64,000 nucleotides of DNA from Crocodylus rhombifer (GCA_038503035.1 JAVSML010024330.1:235107-299106), one strand, 5' to 3'; numbered from the stretch's first letter, positions 24,233-36,095 are shown. Numbers and translations: made by a program. Notes: a model not told the origin generated them from the sequence alone.

Positions 24233-24880
24233 TTACCAGGTGGACATGGCAGATGTGCCTGGTGTCTTGAGTCTGTTCTCCTCTGGCAGCAATGAGATGT
24301 GACTCCCTGCAGTATCCTGGGGTGCAGGGGTACAGCACCTGGCTGGCTGGGCAATGGACTCCTCTAGAGAAGAGATGGAGCTCATGAGTGCAGTCAGCGC
24401 CATGGCTAGGTTGGCCTGGCTAGGGCTGCACACCTGGAGCTGGCAGGGCAAGCACTGGCCCAGGCTGCCAGAACTGCTGGATGCTGGGGACCATGGTGGG
24501 ATGGACTCTTGCTGCCCCAAAGGGACCTCTACCACTGTTGTCTAATTGCTGCTACCAGACAACAGCAGAGGCTCCAGCAGGCCACCTGTTTTAGAGAACA
24601 CAACATGGCTCTGCCCAGGGTCCCAGGGCATGAGGATGTGGTCCAGCTGCCTGATATGGGGCCTCCAACTGGCAGTTGTGGTCAGTGATGCTGAAACACT
24701 ACACCCACAGGTGTTTGAACTGTATATGGCACTAGTGCACCCACTGTTCATGCACACAGTCCTGCATGAGGCCTGCCAGGCCCTCATAGATGTGCAAGCT
24801 CCAGGCAAACTGCTTCTGGACCACAGCCTCACCCCACAGTGCTATGAGGTCTGCAGTGTGTTCCTAGGACTAGCTACACC
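24233..24880 (-). pseudogene. Myb/SANT-like DNA-binding protein remnant (copy A)
   Basis: The reverse strand at about 24,840-24,690 reads LWGEAVVQKQFAW, SLHIYEGLAGLMQD, CVHEQWVH, then a stop (TAG, 24,733) and CHIQFKHLW. This matches the Myb/SANT-like fold of vertebrate MSANTD and Harbinger-associated proteins: a WGE start, an N-V-Y-I helix, then a QC-KIK-L third helix that contacts DNA. The frame shifts into one at 24,832-24,542 (QLDHILMPWDPGQSH, FSKTGGLLEPLLL) and ends in a Ser/Leu-rich tail to 24,233. Its N-terminus was cut off by the CR1 at 24,888. It is non-functional. Confidence 0.6.
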
Positions 24881-24887
24881 CCCAGGA

Positions 24888-26489
24888 GGTGGTGCGTGGT
24901 ATTGGTGATGACACATGCAAGAAGCATGGAGAACAAGCAGGAGAAGCTTGCTCTCCTGTTTGCAACTAGTAAGATCAACCTGCTTGGCCTAGTGGAGACA
25001 TGGTGGGATGAAACATTTGACTGGGCAGTAGACATAGAGGGCTATAGGTTGTTTAGAAGAGCTAGGAAGGGGAAAAAAAGTTGGGGGGTTGCGCTTTATG
25101 TTAGGGAAGAGTATACCAGTTCTACCTTCCAAATACCACAGAAAGGCTTAACTGAGACCCTGTGGGTCAAACTTCAAGGAGGGCAGGGGGAGAGGGATCT
25201 GGTGGTAGGGTTTTACTACAGGCCACCACATCAGGAGGAAGAGCTGGATCTGGAATTCTCCAGGCAGCTGGGGGAGGCCGTGCATGCAAAGGATGGTGTA
25301 GTCATGGGTGATATGAATTACCCTGACATCAACTGGGAGGAGCAGTCGGCCAGGTCTAGCCACTCACGAAGGTTCCTGACGTGCGTACAGGACCTACACC
25401 TCATGCAGGAGGTACTCATCCCCACTAGGGGAAATGCCATACTGGATATGGTGTTAGCTTCTGGGGATGACCTGGTGGGGGAGGTGCTAGTACAAGGGAG
25501 GCTAGGGGACAGTGATCATTAATTGATCCAGTTTGCTATTCAGAGAAAGGTGGGGAGGATAACTATCACAGTGCAAATGCTTGACTTTAGGAAAACCAAC
25601 TTTGATGTGCTCAGGGCAGTAGTCAGGGAGGCACTCGGAGCCCAGGGGGTAGTTAGTATGGGGGTCCAGGAAAGGTGGTCCTTCCCCAAGAAGGCTATCC
25701 TTGGGGCTCAGCAGGATGCAATTCCTCTGCGCAGGAAGACAGGAAAAGGGTCCAAGAAACCTTCATGGCTGAGCACGGATATCCAGGCTGGCCTGAGGGC
25801 AAAGAAAAAAGCATACTGGCGGTGGAAGCAGGGGACAGGGACAAAGGAGGAGTACACCTCCCTGACCTGAGCTTCTAGGGATTTGGTGAGGAAGGCGAAA
25901 GCAGCACTAGAGCTTAGATTAGCTTCTGGGATAAGGATAACAAGAAGTCCTTCTTCAAGGTAGCAAGAAGAAGTCTCAGGGCGCCGCACTTCAAGAAGGA
26001 CGTGGAGAACCTGGAGAGGGTCCAGAGGAGGCCACTCATGTGGTTGAGGGCCTCTGTGGCCAGCCCTATAAGAAGAGGCTGAGGGACCTGAATCTCTTCA
26101 GTCTCCGCAAGAGGAGACTGAGGGGGGATCTTATGGCTGCCTACAACCTTATCAGGGGCCACCAGCAAGGACTCGTGGAAAGTCTGTTTACCAGGGCCCC
26201 TTTGGAGTCACCAGGAACAATGGCCACAAGCTGAGGGAGGTTTAGGTTAGATATTAGGAAGAACTACTTCACTGTAAGGGTGGCCAGAGCCTGAAATAGG
26301 CTTCCCAGAGATGTGGTGCTCTCACCCTCCCTGGAAGTCTTCAAGAGGATACTGGATAGGCACCTGGCTGGGGTCTTATGATGCCTACCACCCCCAGTGC
26401 TCCTTCCTACCCATGGCAGGGAGTCGGACTAGATGATCTATCTAGGTCCCTTCCGACTCATTGATTCTACGATTCTGTAATTCTATGAC
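24888..26489 (+). mobile_element. CR1 LINE copy with endonuclease and internal deletion
   Basis: The copy starts at the beginning of the endonuclease domain and ends with the CR1 tail (gattctacgattctgtaattctatga), a different octamer flavour from its neighbours. At about 25,975 the sequence jumps from the linker (VRKAKAALELRLA) straight to the C-terminal CAPHFKKDVENLERV-like block at 25,980, so the entire RT core is missing. The copy lies inside the Myb/SANT-type element A. Confidence 0.92.
24896..25870 (+). pseudogene. CR1 ORF2 fragment: APE-type endonuclease and linker
   Basis: This is the apurinic-like endonuclease that nicks target DNA for CR1 retrotransposition. In the 208-codon frame (24,896-25,522), ETWWDE near residue 37 contains the catalytic glutamate, GGVALYV reads WGVALYV near 63, VGFYYRPP is near 104, and MGDMNYPDINWE near 137-149 carries the Asp/Asn of the active site. 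The frame ends at GDSDH followed by a single in-frame stop (TAA, 25,520). It continues as LIQFAIQRKVGR through a basic linker to 25,870, so one base change separates two open stretches. The reverse transcriptase that should follow is deleted. The His of SDH is intact. Confidence 0.92.
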
Positions 26490-26730
26490 CAGTGTGGCTC
26501 CAGGGTCCAGGCAGGCTGCTATAGCTGGCCTGGGACTACTGCTGTGGGACACAGTGGCCAGAGGTGGCACAGACCTCTGGGTCACTGCAGAGTTTTAAAG
26601 GGCAGGCTGGGGGAGACAAAGAGCTAGGGAAGCTGGAGAAGCTCCAAGCCCCTTGGCCCTGGTGCTAGCCGAAGGCTGCCCGCCCCACCCCCCCCGGTGG
26701 CTCAGCTGACTTAGAGCAAATTTGCTCCTG

Positions 26731-26869
26731 GTTGGCATCTACACATGTGTTACTGTGCAGTAACTACAACACTGTTAATTTGCTACCTGCATTCACAGGT
26801 AGCAAATTAACCATTCAATTCAGTAGATTAATTTACTGTGCAGTAAGCACCTGCATGTGTAGACCGGGA
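26731..26869. mobile_element. hAT-like terminal segment, GGCATCTACACATGTG type
   Basis: The left end 'ggcatctacacatgtg' and the right end in reverse ('cccggtctacacatgcagg') form an inverted repeat. The interior has 'tactgtgcagtaac' and 'tttactgtgcagtaagc', plus the dyad gctacctg/caggtagc. The same segment follows copy B at 49,868, so it may be the end of the Myb/SANT element or an insertion that predates both copies. Confidence 0.55.
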
Positions 26870-29800
26870 TGTTTTACCATGCAGTCAATTAGTCTGTGCT
26901 ATCATGACATTGAATTGCAATTGAACATATAATAAAAAGCTGTTATAATTCCCAAGGCAGACATCAGAAAGCAACTGATGTTTGGTGGCTATAGTGAAGT
27001 AGGGGCCTATAATTTGTGAATTCACAATGACATAAATTCTTCAAAGACATTATCAGTGCAGGAAAATAATTTTATTCTCTTGCATACCAATTTCACCTGA
27101 CTATCATTCCTGTGCTTTCAGTGCAGTAACTCATGCACTGACAATCATGTGATACAGATTAAGTATATGGTATCCAAAACAACATCCAACCCAAATTATT
27201 TTTTAGATGAATACATTTAATCTACCAGAGTGAATTTCAGTTTTCTGATGTCAGACTAAACTAAGGAGGGAGAAACAAAATGATCCATTTCGGTATGTGG
27301 AGTTCTTTTTCAGTGAGAAATTATGGTCTCGATACAGCAATTAATGAGTAAAATTCCATAATCTGTATTATAAATTATAGAGCTCAGACTATATAATCAC
27401 AATGATCTCTTTTGGCCTGAAAAATATTGGGAACTTTTTGCAGAATACAATTATTTAAGTCATTTTCTCATTTATCAGTTCATATGCATGAATCACAACA
27501 AAGGAAATAAAACTAGAATTAGACAACATAATTTAACTTTCTTCCCTTCTGCTACAATTTAATATTTATTGTTTTCTAAAATCATAATTTCCTACAGTCT
27601 CTCTCTAGAGCTCAGTTCTCATTTTTCTGGAAAACAGAACTGAATAATAATTTCAAATGAAAAAGCGAATTAAAAAAACCCCCAAAACTTGCCTTATTTA
27701 TTTTAGTATACTTTCCATTCAGAACAGTTTGAGTAATTTTACATTCTCAGAAAGTGCCTGGAAGATAAACAGTAACCCGCAATTAGATTTTCCCAAGAGG
27801 AAAATAACACATCTGAAAATAAAAGTCCATACACACATGCAAATGTAATAAATAGAGACATCTTATTTCCGTAATGTTTTCCACTTAAGCATACAGATGT
27901 AGATGCAAACTAATATTACAACTGATGGAATTTTCCTTAATTTGTGTCATCTGGAGCCCGATATCACCTGACATTTAAAATGTGTGTGTGCACGCGTGTA
28001 TTTAACTATCTGCACCTTACAAAGAACCATCTTGTGCTTGGTTATTATCTAATCCAAGTGAGAATAACAGAATAACCTATTCAAGACAACTGAATTACAC
28101 CAGCACCTAAACTGGTGTGACAAGAGTGAGGAGACTAATCATACAAAGCTATATGGAGAACAAAAGCTTCATTTCACAGATTCGTAGATGATATCAGAGG
28201 CAGAGCAAGCAGAATCTGTGTCCAGCGTGGAAGAAGGGGAGGGGGAAGCAGTAGGTAGGCTGGTAGTGGCAGTTATTGGTGTGGGCACTGGACTGGAAAG
28301 AATGGTAGCTGCTGTTCTTGCACCCCTCACTTCTAAGCCAGCATCCAGGGCTGGAACCCAGGTTCATATCATTCAGCCTCATCCCATTGTTCACTAGCAC
28401 CACGTGGATTTGTGCCCGCTGAACATTAGGCCCCAACATTCTATGTTCCTTTATACTAAAAACTGAGAAAATGAATATACAGGATTTCCTAGGTGAATAG
28501 TTCCCCCCCCCCCGCCACCTTATAATCCTCTGCAGAGCTGTTTCCAGAAACAAAATAAAAGATGAGAAAATATTAAGCATTATTCCCAACATAACTTTAT
28601 CTCCAGTGAAGTCAACAAAGACAACCTATACTGTTAGGTATTAACTGATACAGAAAACTTTATATGAGTGGTCTTCACATTGAAAATATCAAACATTAAT
28701 TGGCATGTGTGCCTGACCATCTACTAAATTAAGAACCGCTTGAATATTACCTAGGCCAATCAGTGGAGAGCTGTGAAAGTGTGGAGAAGGATACCATGCA
28801 AAATACAAATCAAAACACAAAAACACTGATACAAGAATTGCATTTGCTTACAGTGGTGAGCCTTCATATATACACACAAATATGCATCTGCACTTATGAG
28901 TGCAGGTGGGAAGATTCCCTCTGCCATGGACTTCCCATAAGTAGCCCTGTATCATCGACATTTGCGCTGAAAACTGTATCATCATGTATAGTAATATTGC
29001 TTATTGTATCTCACATGCAATAAAAGGCCTTGAAATATCATGTTAACAAACTACTCTAAGGTGTATTCAGAGTACAGCTGAGCAAAGGAAGAAATAAATG
29101 AGTTGTTTCAGTGTTTCCAAAACCACACTCCCATCCCTGTTGTTCAATTTAAAAATTATCATATAAAATAGAAATAGCTCAGTGGTTCACCTGGTACCAC
29201 TCTGAGTTGCTGTTTTAAATGTATAGTGCTTAAAGCTAACAAAAACCAGTTAGAGAAAGCTATTGTTGACATGTGTTGCTGCAGTTGGGCATTTTAATTG
29301 CATCAGCCTTGAGCCAAGAAAACTCCATGGTTGAAAGACTGTTTTCAAAGTTTGTAGTTAAACGGGCACTGTAGTAGTGAGGGAAGTGATTCCAGCATAC
29401 ACATTAAATTGGTAACGAAAACACAGGGTCTTTAGGATACAGAGCAGCATATAAATATATTTACCAATTTGCAGGTGCATTTAACAACAGTTAGGGATGC
29501 AGTCTTCAAATTAGGACTTCTCAGGCCTCTGAATGCTGCAAAGTGTAAGAAAAGAGGATAGGAGATAACTTAGTCTGGACCGGCCCCGCATAAATACTTG
29601 TCCTTAACATCCATTCTCGGACACTGAGAGAGATGAGATATGTGACCTAGATGGACTCAAATATGACCCAGTATAGCATTTTTTATGGTCTTATGCTATG
29701 CTTCTTCTTCTGGTTTTAGCTAAGGATGCTCCAAGACAATAAATTGTTTATTTTACTGAAGATGAAGCATTTCAGAAAGATGCATTTTTGGACAAAATTT

Positions 29801-29955
29801 CTTTGGGAAGGATTTTTGGTCAAGAAAGCAACAGTATAACCTGTAGGTTAGCACACACATCTGAGATATTATTCAAGTCAATACTGTGTGATCTGAAATG
29901 GTTTGAATGAGTCTGAGCAGGGATCTGAACCTGTGTCTCCCACTAGGGCTAGGGA
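26870..29955. other. AT-rich stretch without a supported gene
   Basis: No long frame or RNA gene. Small features: a TG-rich run at 27,980-28,000, a poly-C run at 28,502-28,514 and CA-rich DNA near 28,870. The 132-codon reverse frame at 28,194-28,592 has no family resemblance. Confidence 0.6.
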
Positions 29956-29959
29956 TAGA

Positions 29960-30510
29960 AGTTACACATAAACCCCTTCCCTGTCCCCTGTGCCTCACAG
30001 GCCATGCCAGTAGATGCCTGACCACACCCCTACCACTGCCACTGGTGAAGCAAGGGGGAAGGGACCCTGCCAGGGGAAGCAGCCCCTGTCATGGTGTTGT
30101 GGGGAGCACAAGTCTCATCCTGGTGGTGGGCAGCGCTGTGGGCGAGAGCAGGGTGGGCAGAGCTGCAGCAGCCTGCATGGGGTGAGTGGTGGCAGCAGTG
30201 CTAGGTGGGGTTTGGGGGTCTATGGCCACTCCAAAATTCAGATTAGCCCCTGTAGCCACACCTCCGAGCCCCACCACCACCACTTGCCCCAGGCAGGCTG
30301 CAGCAGCTCTGTCCACCCTGCTCCTGCCCACAGCGCATCCTCCACTGGGAAGTCTTGTGCTCCCTGGGACACTATGACAGGGGCTGCTGCCCCCACCTGG
30401 GTCCCTCTCCCACATTGCTCAGGCAGCAGGTAGAGGGGCATGACCAGAACCTGGTCAGCATGGCCCCCTGAGGCAAAGGGGACAGGGAGGACGTTCATTT
30501 CCCCCTCTGT
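29960..30510. repeat. 550-bp GC-rich imperfect palindrome
   Basis: Left-arm words pair with right-arm words about one centre near 30,233: gggagcacaag (30,102-30,112) with cttgtgctccc (30,354-30,364), and cagcccctgtcat (30,080-30,092) with atgacaggggctg (30,374-30,386). Outer pairing reaches ccctgtcccctgtgcctca (about 29,980) with tgaggcaaaggggacaggg (about 30,469). Beyond it, 30,538-30,596 forms a smaller hairpin (ggtctgcctggctggg with ctggggctggcagacc). The ORFs of up to 139 codons here are low-complexity. Confidence 0.82.
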
Positions 30511-30679
30511 CCCCTCTCCCTCTAGGGGATGCCTGTTGGGGTCTGCCTGGCTGGGCGCAAGAAGCAAAGGTGCCAGCTGGGGCTGGCAGACCCCAGCTGC
30601 GGTCCCCTGGTGGGAGAGGGGGAATAAGCCATTCATTTGGAAAATGCTGTATTAAGATAGCTGGGACCACAGGTAAGGT

Positions 30680-32685
30680 TTAGGGCCGACTAAAATTAAA
30701 AAAAAAGAAATCTTCCATTATTTCAGTGGTCTTTAGCTTACAACCTTAATGTTAAAATTCCCTATAGAGTGAATATGAAAGAATGAAAATACACTCTTTT
30801 GCAAAATGAAAATAGTTACTTTTTGCTAACTCTATTCCCAGTAATAAGTGACTCATTTGTGTTTTCTTTTGAGATATTCATTTTTTCTACATGGTTGAAT
30901 AAAAAAAAGTTAACACAAAGAACATCCAAATGTTTCACAAATAACTTTTTTCTTCCATTTTCTATTGTATGTCTTATCACTGCACATAGAAAAAAAATGT
31001 CATTATTTAAAGCAGATTTTTATCCTCTTTCCACTATCTAAAAAGTATAAGTGCAAAATTAAAGGCAACCCTGTTAATAAATCACCTCATTATTTTTGTC
31101 TCTATTAAAGTTCCCTTTTACAGTTTTAGGAGGAGTAAAGTCTCCCTTTTGCAGCCATCCAGTTGAGTATTCTCATTTGTTTAATATATGGAACCATTTT
31201 CTGTTGTTGAAATTCAATTTTCTTGTACTATAATTATCTTTTTACCTAGTTTATTGCTTTCATTCTTACAGCACCTAATCCTCCTCCACCTCCACATCAT
31301 ATTGTCATTTTTAAAAGCTATTTTTTATTTTGTCTACTTTCTTAACTTCATTGGCTCCTTTCACATTTAGTCTTAGCCAAAGGAGTTACAAAGGCAAGTT
31401 CCCCATCTGTTTATTAGTAATGTCACTCCTATTTTCAGTAAATCTCTAAAGAATTAGTGAATTGAAGTAAAATTTCCTGTTATATCACAGTCCTTTAAAA
31501 GTAATTTTTCCTAAGGGAATGGCTGCTTTAGGAAATTTGTAAGACAAGGATTTAAGAGATGGCTTTCACCTCTACATCATTGGTTTGAATTAGGCGCCAG
31601 TTGGGAGTAAGTGAAGCTGTCTGACATTAACATCTGCTGAAGTTCACTGGTGTAATAGAATGGAATGGGCATTAATTGTATTGTTGGTGGAAGTCTCTAG
31701 AGGGAACCAAGAAGTGAATGTATATCCAGGGCTGACATTTAGAGCATTCTGGATGTACAAGAGATGAATTAGATAGGTTGAAGTCCAAATAATAGATGTG
31801 CATCCAGATATCATTGTAACATAAAAATATATAGATAATCTAATAATTCAGACACAACTATTCTCTCCCAGAAAATTTTCATACAAATCAGTGCTACATG
31901 GCCTACATGTGATGTTTCTTATCCCTGGCCTTTTCTCTTGATCTGAATGGACACTTTATTTTTTTTTTTTGGTCTTATTCTAAAACACACCCAGCCAGCA
32001 CTTCCCTGCAGCTATTTCTTAGTTGCAAGATATAAACTATCTACCTGGGTTTCAGAGGTGCTCAGTACTTGGAGTTCTCCCATATTTCATGGAGCAGTAT
32101 AGATGCTGAGCACCTTTAAAATGTAGGCTATAAATTCCTTTCCTACTTTATATTGATTATTGGGGCATTACATAGGCTTCCCTTATTCCACTTTATTTAA
32201 ACACAATTTTTAAATCCCAACGTTTGAGTACATAAAACCACTGTATTTGACCACTGGGGCTGATCAACCAGCTTCATTAAACATTTTACCTCTAGAAACA
32301 TAAATCTTCCAAAATGTTTGCACAAAAGATAATCTAATCAATATCAAAGTAATTAAACTCCACTGGGATCTAAGTTCTTTACTTCTTTCAAGCTTCTCTT
32401 CTCTTTTTTCTCTCTCTGAGTTACATAAACACATCCTGATCTCTTCTCTTTCTAACTCCCTCTGAGATTATTGTAAATTCCAAGAAACAATTGATCACCT
32501 TTATTTCATTAACTTTTCTCAAATCCATTTCAGCTGTGTCAACCAGAATATGTCTCCTCTATTTGCCAGGTCAGGGCTGTCATCCTCAGCTTTATTTCAC
32601 CTATATTCTTTTTCTTTAAGGAAATTGCCCCAAAATTAGCCTTTATTTTGAGTTCCTTATTAAAGTTCACAGTGTGCGTGTCTAC
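30680..32685. other. AT-rich stretch without a supported gene
   Basis: Strongly AT-rich with poly-T runs (31,960-31,970) and short pyrimidine tracts (32,395-32,420). No gene, RNA gene or recognised repeat. Confidence 0.6.
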
Positions 32686-32796
32686 ACATGCATTTGATCT
32701 GGCCTAAGTTTACTCTTATGTAAAGTACTCTGGACTAAACACTTTTGAGCAGACATCTAAACTTGTGAGGATTAGGAAGCAGTTTTTCTTCTTTTT

Positions 32797-33260
32797 GTGC
32801 CTGCCCAACAGCAGAGTGGGAGGTCCTCCATGAAGCCTGGGCAGAAGAGGCACGGCACGCTGACCTGGCATAGCAGGTTAGGCATGCATGACATACATGG
32901 CACAGAGATGGGGGAGTGGGCAAGCCCCACACTGATGTTGGGGGTGCCAGCCCCACACAGTGTAAGGCAGTCTGGATCTATAAAGCCCTGGTCAACTACC
33001 TCCTCATCCTTAAGGTCCCTCAAGTGCCGGTGCCATGGCACCAGGCCATAGATCTGCCCTGGCCTCCTCTGGCCCTGAATTCTGGGCAGCGCTGCCCACA
33101 ACCCAGGCTGCCTAGACACCATTCCCCTCCTCCTCTTCTCCCCCACCCCTCCATGTGCTCACACTGGGATGTAGGGGAATGTTTTGTGAGGAAGAGACGT
33201 GGCTCACTTTAAAATGTTGCAGCTGCCAAACTTTTCTTGTTTTTAATAAAGAAAATCTGT
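32797..33260 (+). other. Forward transcript-like 3' end, unidentified
   Basis: GC-rich DNA with no recognisable protein leads into 'cttgtttttaataaagaaaa', a strong polyadenylation context. Frames exist on both strands (84 and 124 codons) without family similarity. It is listed because the same kind of AATAAA unit lies opposite the Myb/SANT frames at 24,093 and 48,452. Confidence 0.25.
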
Positions 33261-33264
33261 TGAA

Positions 33265-35005
33265 CGTTTCTCTTGCCTCAGCTTGGCTCCTCTTCCCATT
33301 GACCCAAGCCAGCAAACTTTGGAGAGGGCAGCGGAGGTATCTAAATGGGAGAGGGGGATGGGGTCAAGGAGAATGCCCTAGAGGTCAAACTCATTGAGCA
33401 CAAAACATTAAAGGGTAGTGTATCAGGGCAGAGGGAAAACCCTGTTCACCCTTTCCTGATTCTTCTCATTCCCCATGGCTCAAGGAATGGTAACCAGTGA
33501 GGAACAATCAGCACAACCTGGGATGGTCTGTCAGTAGTTTAAAGGCATGGGGGGAAATCCCCAGATGCAGCAAACCTAGGCAAATCCTGGGAAGCATCCC
33601 AGCAGGACACAGACTTACTTGTGATGACTGATGACTGACAGCTGGCAGACAATCACACTGACTGGTCACCAGTAGGACCTGCAGGATAATAAAAGACCCA
33701 CTGTTACCTACTGGAAGGGGGAACAGAGATGCAGGATCCTAGCAGTGGCAGGCCTAGACAAAGTTTGAGAGAAGGATGTGATTCCTAGATTTTCTGTTAT
33801 AAGCTACTTTTATTGCTGAACTCATATCAACATTAAGGTGGGTATAAGGTGGGAGTGCAGGGGAAAGTGATGCTCTGTGAGGGAGAAGTAAGGCAAACTG
33901 GCAATACAACTTTGACTGTTCCCTTAAAGGGGCCAGTCTGAGGAATCACTGAGGGACTAGTGAATAAGCAATCTTATTAACAACAAAGTATATAAAGGTG
34001 GATTGCCTCCTTTTGTAATAATACTATTTAGCAACAAGTCATGGCCCAGGTGAGAAAGAGATGTGGGGATCACCTACTGGCCAAAGATGGTCAGGGAAAA
34101 TAAGGACCTTGCACCAGCCCCTGACCTACTCACAAGGAGGCATGGGATACAGGGGCTTTAGACCTAGCACACTCATTCCTGGACTCAGGCGTTCTCAGAC
34201 CAGGGAGTTCTCCACATAAGAGCTGGATAAGTGGGTAATCCTAGACCTAGCACCCATGTAAGAAGTCTAGTGGTTCTCACAGATGCATGTTATCTCCTGT
34301 CCCTGACCTCAGTGTTCTCTAGGCCACCTGGGCCTGTGATGCTGTCAACCATAGCAGGGTGCCAAATGCTGATGTATGTACCTTGTTTTTACACTGTGCA
34401 GAGTGCAATGAACTGTTTTAGTAGCTTTCCATGAGTGCAAGGAGGAGGGGAGGCTATTTCAACACAGCTGCTCCGGCCAGCTCAGAAGGGCTCTACTTCT
34501 CTCAGAAGCTGAGCATGGCCATGAGAGATAGGTGAGGGAGGTGTGAATGAGGCATATTTACATTCCCATATAATGGCAGATGGGCTGCTAACCACTCAAG
34601 CCCTGGGGGCAGGGAGCCTGATGCCTTGGCTGGGGTCTAAGACACAAGGGGGAGGGGGGGAGTGATGGTGGGGACTGGTCTGCCCAGTGCCAAAAGGCAG
34701 AAACTCCTTTGGACCCCATGCAGTGAGTAGTCACTGTGGGGCAATTCAGCCTCCCCTCATGCCCCTCCATCCCTGCACTTCCTCCCACAATCTCTTTGGG
34801 CTTCTTGGCCATAACTTCCTGAGAAAGGGCTATGACCATGGGGGTGGCTTGTGGCAGCTGCACCCCCCTACACTCTCTTTCTTCTGCCTTTCTCCCCCAG
34901 GGCCTTGTGTTATTCCCCAAGGCCTGGGTCCTCATCTTGGCCAGATAGAGGGGGAAAATCATGCCTTCCTAGGCTGCACAGCATCCTTGCTTAGGGCATG
35001 ACTCC
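33265..35005. other. Moderately GC-rich stretch, nothing recognised
   Basis: Scattered frames of up to 124 codons on both strands (34,588-34,962 reverse is the longest) are Pro/Ser/Gly-rich and resemble no family. It may be the middle of copy C. No promoter, RNA gene or repeat could be supported. Confidence 0.4.
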
Positions 35006-35008
35006 TCA

Positions 35009-36092
35009 TCAGAAGTAGGAGAAGGGCTGGCCCTGGTTCTGAAGGTTGTGTTGCTGCAGCAGCATCTGCTGATCTGGTAGTGTGGGGGGGTGAGAGGTGG
35101 GAATTCTGTGTGTCTGGGAGGCAGGCAGTGAAGTGTCAGAAGATTGGGTCTGGAACACCCATGGCAATAGTGTGAGGAATGGTGTCCTGGGGCCTATGTG
35201 CTTGGCTGCAGTCCATGAGGTTGAGGACTGGGGCTTGGGCTTCTGCAAGGTGGAAGGCAGTAGCTTAAACTCCAAGTCCTGGGTCCCATTTTCCATGGTA
35301 ATGGAGCTCTTGTCTCATTTCTGCATGCTGTGCTCTCTACTCTTGGCCACACCGAAGAAGAAGTCAAGGGCACTCAGGTCCAGCAGTAAGTGAAACTTGG
35401 CTCCCACATCCTATGATGATTCAGAGAACATCACCAATGGAGTGGAGTCCTTGTGAGGCAGCTCCAGCAGCTTCCCTCTTGTCTTGCAGCCTCTGGGGAC
35501 CTGCTCTTGGACACCCAGTTGTCCCATTGTCCTGGGGCCTTTCTGCACCTCCTCCTCCAGTGGTGTCCCTGCTGATGACTCTTCCCACCCATTGGTGGTG
35601 CCATAGGTATGGGGATCTCAATGACCCTGTCCTTGGTATAGAAGCCAGAGAGTACCTTGTAGAAGGGCATGGTCTGCCTCCTGGCTACAGACTTTTTCTT
35701 GACATCATGCATGTGCCTATACTGTAACTTCATTTGTTTAGTCTTTGTGTGGCATTGCTCCTAGTCCCTTTGTGACCCCATGCATACATCTGCTGGGTCA
35801 TGGACTTGAAGACATCCTTGTTGCAGTGCTCTTTCTGATGCTAGGTCTCCACCTCATACCAGGTGGCAATGAGATACCTCAGCTGCCCATAGTCCCAACT
35901 GTATGACCAGGGATGGTTAGTTGAGGAGGATGGCACAGGGTGTGTAGTCTTGGCCTCCACGAGTGGGTGAGAGTCTGGCTGTGATGGGGCGGATGGAAGG
36001 AAGGTTGGAAGGTGTATGGAAGGCTGGAAGGGTGGAGGGACTGAAAGAGCAGAGGATGGGTGAAGCTGATGGTGCAGGTCCTGAAGCATGGC
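35009..36092 (-). pseudogene. Myb/SANT-like DNA-binding protein remnant (copy C)
   Basis: The reverse-strand frame at 36,089-35,841 has a Pro/Ser-rich N-terminus and then starts the domain with PWSYSWDYGQLRYLIATW. After a stop at 35,841 the same frame goes on as CNKDVFKSMTQQMYAWGHKG and SNATQRLNK. A frameshift leads into 35,733-35,431 with LQYRHMHDVKKKSVARR and MPFYKVLSGFY. This is the order seen in MSANTD/Harbinger-associated proteins: a W-x(n)-LI-W helix, a helix with F-I-M-G, a QC-KLK-L third helix (here Q-RLNK, without the Cys) and the downstream Y-K-N-SG-TC-FYDEL motif. The tail ends at 35,009. It is broken by at least two lesions. Confidence 0.68.
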
Positions 36093-36095
36093 TAC

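Larger units (their letters stand above)
22950..26870. mobile_element. Myb/SANT-type DNA element, copy A, split by a CR1
   Basis: The region from about 22,950 to 24,888, resuming at 26,490 and closing near 26,870, behaves as one repeat. It shares its Myb/SANT frame, an AATAAA-bearing block (24,093) and a hAT-like end (26,731) with copy B at 48,262-50,057, in the same order and orientation. Elements with a Myb/SANT-like gene beside a second gene recall Harbinger/PIF transposons, but no DDE transposase is visible here and the hAT-like end does not fit Harbinger. The left limit is a guess. CR1 entered later, at 24,888. Confidence 0.5.
32690..36095. mobile_element. Myb/SANT-type DNA element, copy C (probable)
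   Basis: A transcript-like end on the forward strand (AATAAA at 33,245-33,250) and a reverse-strand Myb/SANT gene (35,009-36,092) face each other across about 1.7 kb, the same convergent layout as copies A and B. The left edge has 'gtctacacatgcatttgatc' at 32,690, loosely like the CTACACATG ends elsewhere. No right terminus was found, so the limits are approximate and the grouping is inference. Confidence 0.35.

Noticed and set aside
23634..24338. 234-codon reverse frame
   Set aside because: Long but low-complexity (Pro, Gln, Ser, His). It runs antisense to the AATAAA unit, and the equivalent frame in copy B is only 71 codons with little residue conservation outside VKNFIEQP.
24233..24535. 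100-codon reverse frame taken as an independent gene
   Set aside because: It continues the decayed Myb/SANT remnant and has no separate start or motif.
30014..30433. 139-codon forward and 132-codon reverse frames at 30 kb
   Set aside because: Both lie in the palindrome and mirror each other as expected of inverted repeats.
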